From: Azospirillum lipoferum | GTDB lineage: Bacteria > Pseudomonadota > Alphaproteobacteria > Azospirillales > Azospirillaceae | Direction: 5' to 3' | DNA length: 64,000 nucleotides | NCBI RefSeq assembly: GCF_024170005.1 | Contig: NZ_JALJXJ010000008.1 | Span: 310,001-374,000 of the forward strand | Part shown: positions 60,298-64,000 of the stretch, one piece after another | Position numbering within the stretch: the first letter of the stretch is position 1 | Layout: each line of letters begins with the position of its first letter | The notes under the pieces: model-generated | Database searches by the model: none | Told to the model about the DNA's origin: nothing | What the model saw: only the letters and a program-made list of their open reading frames with translations | Translations under genes and position numbers: made by a program

Positions 60298-60966
60298 TTA
60301 AAAATCCAGGTCGGCATAGTGCCTGGGCGGCGGACAGCCGGTGATGTTGTCGGCCAGCAGCGCGCGGAAGCTGGGGCGCGACTTGATCCGGGCGTACCAG
60401 TCCTTGGCCTCCGGGCTGCGGTCCCACGGCACGTTGTCGATGTAATCCAGGCAGGACAGCTGCACCGCGGCGGCGATGTCGGCCAGGGTGAAGACCGGCC
60501 CGGCCAGCCAGGGCCGGCGTTCCGACAGGAAGGCGATGTAGTCGAGGTGATAGGTGACGTTGGCCAGCCCGGCGCGGATAGCCGGCGCGAAGGGATGGCC
60601 CTGGCCGGACAGCCGCTTGATCAGCTTTTCGCCGACGAGGTTCTCGGTCACTTCGCGTTCGAATTTGGTGAGGAACCAGTCGGCGACCCGCCGCACCTCG
60701 GCCCGCGCCGCGATTTCCCGCGGCAGCAGGGGAGTGTCGGGATAGGCCTCCTCCAGATATTCGATGACGGCGAGGCCGCCGGCGACGACCGTCCCGTCCT
60801 CCTCCACCAGAACCGGAACCTCGGCGGCCGGGTTCAGCTTCAGGAAGTCGGTCCGCCATTCCCAGGGCCTTTCGACCACGGGTTCGAAGGGCAGCCCCTT
60901 CTCGGCGAGCATCACGCGCGCGGTGCGCGACAGGGCGTGGATCGGGTGGTGGTACAGGGTTCGCAT
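60298..60966 (-). CDS. fzlA: FzlA-like glutathione S-transferase family protein
   Basis: 222 residues. GST N-domain (YHHPIHALSRTARVMLAEKGLPFEPV, LNPAAEVPVLVEEDGTVV) and helical C-domain. Overall wording (RPWEWRTDFLKLNPAAEVPVL, EVRRVADWFLTKFEREVTENLVGEKL, ANVTYHLDYIAFLSERRPWLAG, YARIKSRPSFRALLAD and the ending HYADLDF) fits Caulobacter FzlA, a GST-like protein that binds FtsZ and supports constriction; it is essential there. That identity is by recollection of the family, so the division role here is inferred. A palindrome precedes the start. Confidence 0.82.
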   Translation of the reverse strand: MRTLYHHPIHALSRTARVMLAEKGLPFEPVVERPWEWRTDFLKLNPAAEVPVLVEEDGTVVAGGLAVIEYLEEAYPDTPLLPREIAARAEVRRVADWFLTKFEREVTENLVGEKLIKRLSGQGHPFAPAIRAGLANVTYHLDYIAFLSERRPWLAGPVFTLADIAAAVQLSCLDYIDNVPWDRSPEAKDWYARIKSRPSFRALLADNITGCPPPRHYADLDF

Positions 60967-60977
60967 GGCGGCGCGAC

Positions 60978-60996
60978 TTTACCGCAACGCGGTAAA
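60978..60996. promoter_or_regulatory. Palindrome upstream of fzlA
   Basis: TTTACCGC-AAC-GCGGTAAA: 8-bp perfect arms with a 3-bp centre, 12 bp before the fzlA ATG, between it and the GNAT gene end. Possibly an operator; regulator not known. Confidence 0.45.
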
Positions 60997-61076
60997 CGAA
61001 AACAGCCTGCGCATCGGAGCCGAAGAGTCTCGTTGGAGGAAGTTTCGCGAGGCAAGCGGGAATAAGGGGAGGTTGC

Positions 61077-61538
61077 CTACCCCGCCCGCGACAGGCGGTA
61101 GAGCACCAGCGCGTCGGGCTGGTTCGACGGTTCGCCCACCGGCGTCCAGCCGTTGCGCTCGTAGAAGGCGCGGGCGGCGGCGTTGCGGGCGGCGCAGGCC
61201 AGTTCGACCGGTCGGGCACCGCCTTGCAGCAGGCCCAGCGCCTCGCGCAGCAAGGCCGATCCGATGCCGCGCTTGTGCCATCCGGGGTCGATGAACAGGT
61301 TGTGGATGACACCGGCTGCGGGATCGAGCGAGACGAAGCCGACCACCGCGCCGTCCACCTCGGCCACCAGCACCGAATCCTCGCGGACGCAATCGTAATA
61401 GTCGTCCAGCCCGAATCGGTCGGCAGGCTGCCAGGAGAAGGCCTGTCGGCGGCCGTGCAGGAAGATCTCGGCACAGCGGGCGGAGTCGGCGCCATGGGCG
61501 GAACGGATCGCGATGCGCACCCCTTCCCCGGCCGGCAT
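61077..61538 (-). CDS. GNAT family N-acetyltransferase
   Basis: 153 residues from the ATG at 61538 with AAGGAGACAGGC upstream (the frame could start 14 codons earlier). Acetyl-CoA motif A: LFIDPGWHKRGIGSALLREAL; VELACAARNAAARAFYERNGW gives motif B. VAEVDGAVVGFVSLDP is the central strand pair. Substrate unknown. Upstream of fzlA on the same strand. Confidence 0.92.
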   Translation of the reverse strand: MPAGEGVRIAIRSAHGADSARCAEIFLHGRRQAFSWQPADRFGLDDYYDCVREDSVLVAEVDGAVVGFVSLDPAAGVIHNLFIDPGWHKRGIGSALLREALGLLQGGARPVELACAARNAAARAFYERNGWTPVGEPSNQPDALVLYRLSRAG

Positions 61539-61656
61539 GCCTGTCTCCTTCTGTCCGCTGCGCCCGATCCTGAGGATCAACCGGATACCGGTCAGACTAT
61601 TCCACCGGCGGGTTTCGCGGGAACGGTCCTTTCGTCCTGTCCGGCGAGCGGTGCGC

Positions 61657-62853
61657 TCAGAGCGGCGGCTTGTCTCCGGCGCTTTTCCCAGGGGCGCTTT
61701 TCTCGGCAGGAGGTTTTCCGTTCGCGGCCTTGTCCCCGGCGGCGGAGGCGTCGGTCCCGCTGGCCGGCGTGCGCACCGGTTCGTTGGCTGCGTTGCCGAT
61801 CAGGCCGGCCTCGCGGTAAAAGCGCTCTGCCCCCGGATGCAGGGGGACCGATACGTTGGCAACCGCGCGGGCGGGGTCGAAGTTGCGGCCCTGCGGGTGC
61901 CCCTCGGCCAGGACGCGGCGGGTGTTCTCGTGCCACAGTGCGCGGACCACGCCATAGATCAGGTCGGGGTCGCGGTCGGCGCGGGTCAGCAGCTCCGCCC
62001 CCAGGCTGAGCGTCGGGGTGGGGGCGCTACCGGGATAGGCATTGGCCGGGATTTCGTGCTCGATATAGAAGCGCTGGGTGCGCAGCAGCCGTTCGGCCGG
62101 TTCGCCGTCCAGCGGCACAAGCCGGATCGGCACCCGCGCCGCCACGTCGCTGACCGCCGCCACCGGATAGCCGCCGACCATGAAGAAGCCGTCCAGCTCG
62201 CCCTTCGCCAACCGGTCGGCCGCCGTGCCCGGCTTCAGGTAGAGCGGGGTGACCGTGCTTTCCGACAGGCCGTAGGCGTCCAGGATCAGCCGTGCCTCCA
62301 CCAGCGTGCCGGAGCCTTCCTCGCCCAGCGAGATGCTGCGGCCCTTCAGGTCGGCCATGCGGTCGATGAAGCCGTCGGAGCGGACGACGACCTGGATCGC
62401 CTCGGCGTAGAGCATGCCGAGCGAGCGCAGTTCGGTGAAGGGGCGCTTGCCGGTGAAGCTGCCGGTGCCGCTGTAGGCCCAATAGGCGACGTCGGCCTGG
62501 GCGAATCCTGCCTCCACCGTGCCGGCGCGCAGCATCTCGACATTGTCGACCGACCCGTTGCTGGCCTGCGCCACCACGATCAGGCCGGGGATGCCGCAGC
62601 TCCCCCCCTTGTCGCAGGGGCGGGAGCCCGGCGGGTTGGAGATGGCGTTGGCGATCAGCCCGCCGATCGGGAAATAGGTGCCGGAGGTGGTGCCGGTGCC
62701 GATGCGGAAATAGCGCAGATCCTGGGCGGAGGCAGAGCCACTGAACAGACCGCCACCCAGCAGAGGGCCCAAGGCCACCCCGCCCATCAGGCCGCCCAGC
62801 AGATGGCGGCGGGTCAGATGGCCGCGGGTCAGGGAAGCCGCATCGGAATGCAT
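61657..62853 (-). CDS. TAXI family TRAP transporter solute-binding protein
   Basis: 398 residues from the ATG at 62853. Twin-arginine-like signal (RGHLTRRHLLGGLMGGVALGPLLGGGLFSG). Family wording: YFRIGTGTTSGTYFPIGGLIANAIS, QASNGSVDNVEMLRAGTVEAGFAQADVAYWAY, LGEEGSGTLVEARLILDAYGL. The last 45 residues are low complexity (NEPVRTPASGTDASAAGDKAANGKPPAEKS), beyond the normal end of the fold. TAXI proteins bind small organic acids; ligand unknown. No TRAP membrane subunit is adjacent, so it is an orphan or works with distant partners. Confidence 0.93.
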   Translation of the reverse strand: MHSDAASLTRGHLTRRHLLGGLMGGVALGPLLGGGLFSGSASAQDLRYFRIGTGTTSGTYFPIGGLIANAISNPPGSRPCDKGGSCGIPGLIVVAQASNGSVDNVEMLRAGTVEAGFAQADVAYWAYSGTGSFTGKRPFTELRSLGMLYAEAIQVVVRSDGFIDRMADLKGRSISLGEEGSGTLVEARLILDAYGLSESTVTPLYLKPGTAADRLAKGELDGFFMVGGYPVAAVSDVAARVPIRLVPLDGEPAERLLRTQRFYIEHEIPANAYPGSAPTPTLSLGAELLTRADRDPDLIYGVVRALWHENTRRVLAEGHPQGRNFDPARAVANVSVPLHPGAERFYREAGLIGNAANEPVRTPASGTDASAAGDKAANGKPPAEKSAPGKSAGDKPPL

Positions 62854-63010
62854 AGGAAGCCCCGGTGAGGGGAGCCCCGGCGGGGGAGGGCAGGCTTTGG
62901 CGGCTGCGCGGGGCACCGGATCGTTCCGTTCGTCTGGCCCGTCGTCCGGAGTGGGAAGGGCGTGCCTTCAAAGATTTCCGCGCAACCCGGCCATTTCAAG
63001 GCGCAACCGG

Positions 63011-63505
63011 TCAAATCACGCCGACGAGGTCGAGAACGCCGGCGACTGCTACCGCACCGCCACACAGACGCACCGCCCGGTCCGACTCGGCCTGGGTCAC
63101 CGCGATGGACAGACCCAGCCCGCCGCAGGCGACCAGCATCAGCCCGGATGCGAATCCGGCCCAGTAGAGCGGCGGTCCCTGATGGGCATGGCCATGGAAC
63201 ACCGCGGCGACCGCGGCGACCAGCACCGCCACCACGGCCGGCGCCCGCACCCCCAGCGCCACCAGCGACCCGACCACCACCAGCGAGGCGGCCAGTCCCG
63301 GCCCGGCATAGGGCAACCGCACCCCCATCTGCGCGGCGAAGCCCGCCGCCAGCGCGGCGGTCACGGCGGCGGCCGGCACCTGCCAGACCGCGGTGCCGCC
63401 GGCCTGCCCGGCCCACATGCCGATGCCGAGGATGCCCAGCAGATGCTGCAGCACCCATACCGGCGTGGTCAGCCCGTTGCCGAAGGCCCCCGTCACCGTC
63501 GTCAT
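63011..63505 (-). CDS. HupE/UreJ family membrane protein
   Basis: 164 residues with about five to six helices. HupE/UreJ-like wording: LQHLLGILGIGMWAGQAGGTAVWQVPAAAVTAALAAGF, MGVRLPYAGPGLAASLVVVGSLVALGVRAP and AVFHGHAHQGPPLYWAGFASG, with the HGHAH motif typical of this nickel/cobalt transporter family. It lacks the usual N-terminal signal-like HPG segment (members are about 190 residues), so the N-terminus is shortened. No hydrogenase or urease gene is adjacent. Divergence from the TAXI gene: same strand, 157 bp apart. Confidence 0.82.
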   Translation of the reverse strand: MTTVTGAFGNGLTTPVWVLQHLLGILGIGMWAGQAGGTAVWQVPAAAVTAALAAGFAAQMGVRLPYAGPGLAASLVVVGSLVALGVRAPAVVAVLVAAVAAVFHGHAHQGPPLYWAGFASGLMLVACGGLGLSIAVTQAESDRAVRLCGGAVAVAGVLDLVGVI

Positions 63506-63613
63506 GCGCCCGCATCCCCCGTCCGTTCAGCTCCAGGGGCCGGTATGGCGGCTGAGCAGGGGCGGGGTCAAGCCGTCAGGATCGGGGCTGCCAAGGTGGA
63601 GGTGGGGTTGCCG

Positions 63614-64000
63614 CTACCGCGCCAGCGGGTCGCCGAATTGGCGCAGGTCGTTCTCGCGCCGCATCAGGTCGCGCTGGCCCAGCGGGTCGAGCCGGCCCAT
63701 GGCGTCGTCGGTGCGCATGCGGTCGACCTCCGGCCGGATCAGGTCACGCTTGAAGGCGTCGGTGGCGCTTTGCGACGAGGGCGGGGGCGGCACCGGGATC
63801 GGGCGCGGCGGCTGGGGCAGGGCGGCGGGGTCGGGCGGCGACGACGAACTGCCGCGGCGGCGTTTGGGGGGCGGTTGGTCGGTGCTGTCCGGGTCGCGGC
63901 GCATCTGGCGCTCGTCGGCCTGCCGGGACTGTGCCGCGGTGGCGGGCTTCGAGTCGGCACGCGACTGTTCCGCCTGGATCTGGCTCCAGGTTCGCCGCTC
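63614..64000 (-). CDS. C-terminal part of a Pro/Ser-rich protein running off the right edge (partial)
   Basis: The minus-strand frame is open from the right edge to a stop at 63614, giving at least 128 residues. It starts in the window as ERRTWSQIQAEQSRADSK, followed by a Pro/Ser-rich stretch (PPPKRRRGSSSSPPDP, PQPPRPIPVPPPPSS) and an acidic-basic helix (DAFKRDLIRPEVDRMRTDD, PLGQRDLMRRENDLRQFG). An ATG at 63904 is probably internal. Function not recognisable. Confidence 0.6.
   Translation of the reverse strand, partial: ERRTWSQIQAEQSRADSKPATAAQSRQADERQMRRDPDSTDQPPPKRRRGSSSSPPDPAALPQPPRPIPVPPPPSSQSATDAFKRDLIRPEVDRMRTDDAMGRLDPLGQRDLMRRENDLRQFGDPLAR

Overview
The window reads as chromosomal DNA of a GC-rich alphaproteobacterium, most likely Azospirillum or a close relative in the Rhodospirillales. 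The evidence is the cbb3 oxidase gene order, an FnrN-type regulator with a CX2CX7C motif, Usg, an FzlA-like GST, the alphaproteobacterial form of Fur, a COX15-type heme A synthase, Coq7 and a CIRCE-controlled groESL. Species assignment is inference; no ribosomal RNA is present. I see no insertion sequence, integrase or CRISPR array.

Layout. 1-3.4 kb: a partial gene, map and sfsA on the minus strand, a CinA-domain gene and two small membrane proteins. 3.6-7.3 kb: tRNA-Leu(UAA), then a cobalamin riboswitch in front of a three-gene BtuFCD/FecBCD-type uptake system. 7.4-15.1 kb: small membrane proteins, rhodanese, AhpD-like protein, tRNA-Leu(CAA), dsbB-coq7, an HNH protein, gluQRS, an RlmI-like methyltransferase, a cupin and a GNAT-like protein. 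15.2-23 kb: the micro-oxic respiration block ccoNOQP, ccoHIS and fnrN, with two matching FNR-type promoters, followed by a large hairpin element. 23-26 kb: ctaA, a phage-type lysozyme, a one-TM protein behind a 34-bp palindrome, and usg. 26-28 kb: groESL with CIRCE. 28-39 kb: transporter and regulatory genes, including a response regulator with a degenerate receiver, a degenerate RsbT/RsbX-like hybrid, a LysR regulator, a short PstS-like lipoprotein, a HerA-like ATPase and an EAL-CBS-GGDEF protein. 39-43.6 kb: a Dpp/Opp-type transporter lacking a binding protein, then trxB. 43.7-52.9 kb: a 642-residue protein of unknown function, a PadR-DUF2218 pair with a palindromic operator, Rrf2-cysK, a two-domain beta-rich protein, a MoeB/DsrE cluster, and an ECF41 sigma factor coupled to its carboxymuconolactone-decarboxylase-family partner. 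52.9-64 kb: HAD hydrolase, fur, a soluble CBS-histidine kinase, htpG, a periplasmic protein, an FzlA-like protein, a GNAT enzyme, a TAXI binding protein, a HupE/UreJ protein and a partial gene.

How the genes fit together. The clearest functional unit is oxygen-responsive respiration: FnrN would bind the two boxes at 15162 and 18798, which have the same spacing to the same CATAGT -10 element, and drive the oxidase (ccoNOQP) and its copper-delivery and assembly genes (ccoHIS). DsbB, TrxB, the rhodanese, CysK and two CxxC AhpD-like proteins add a thiol and sulfur theme. The most notable regulatory finds are the twin FNR promoters, an ECF41 promoter match directly before the sigma factor's partner gene, the PadR palindrome, several unassigned palindromes, and two receiver domains that have lost the phosphorylated aspartate.
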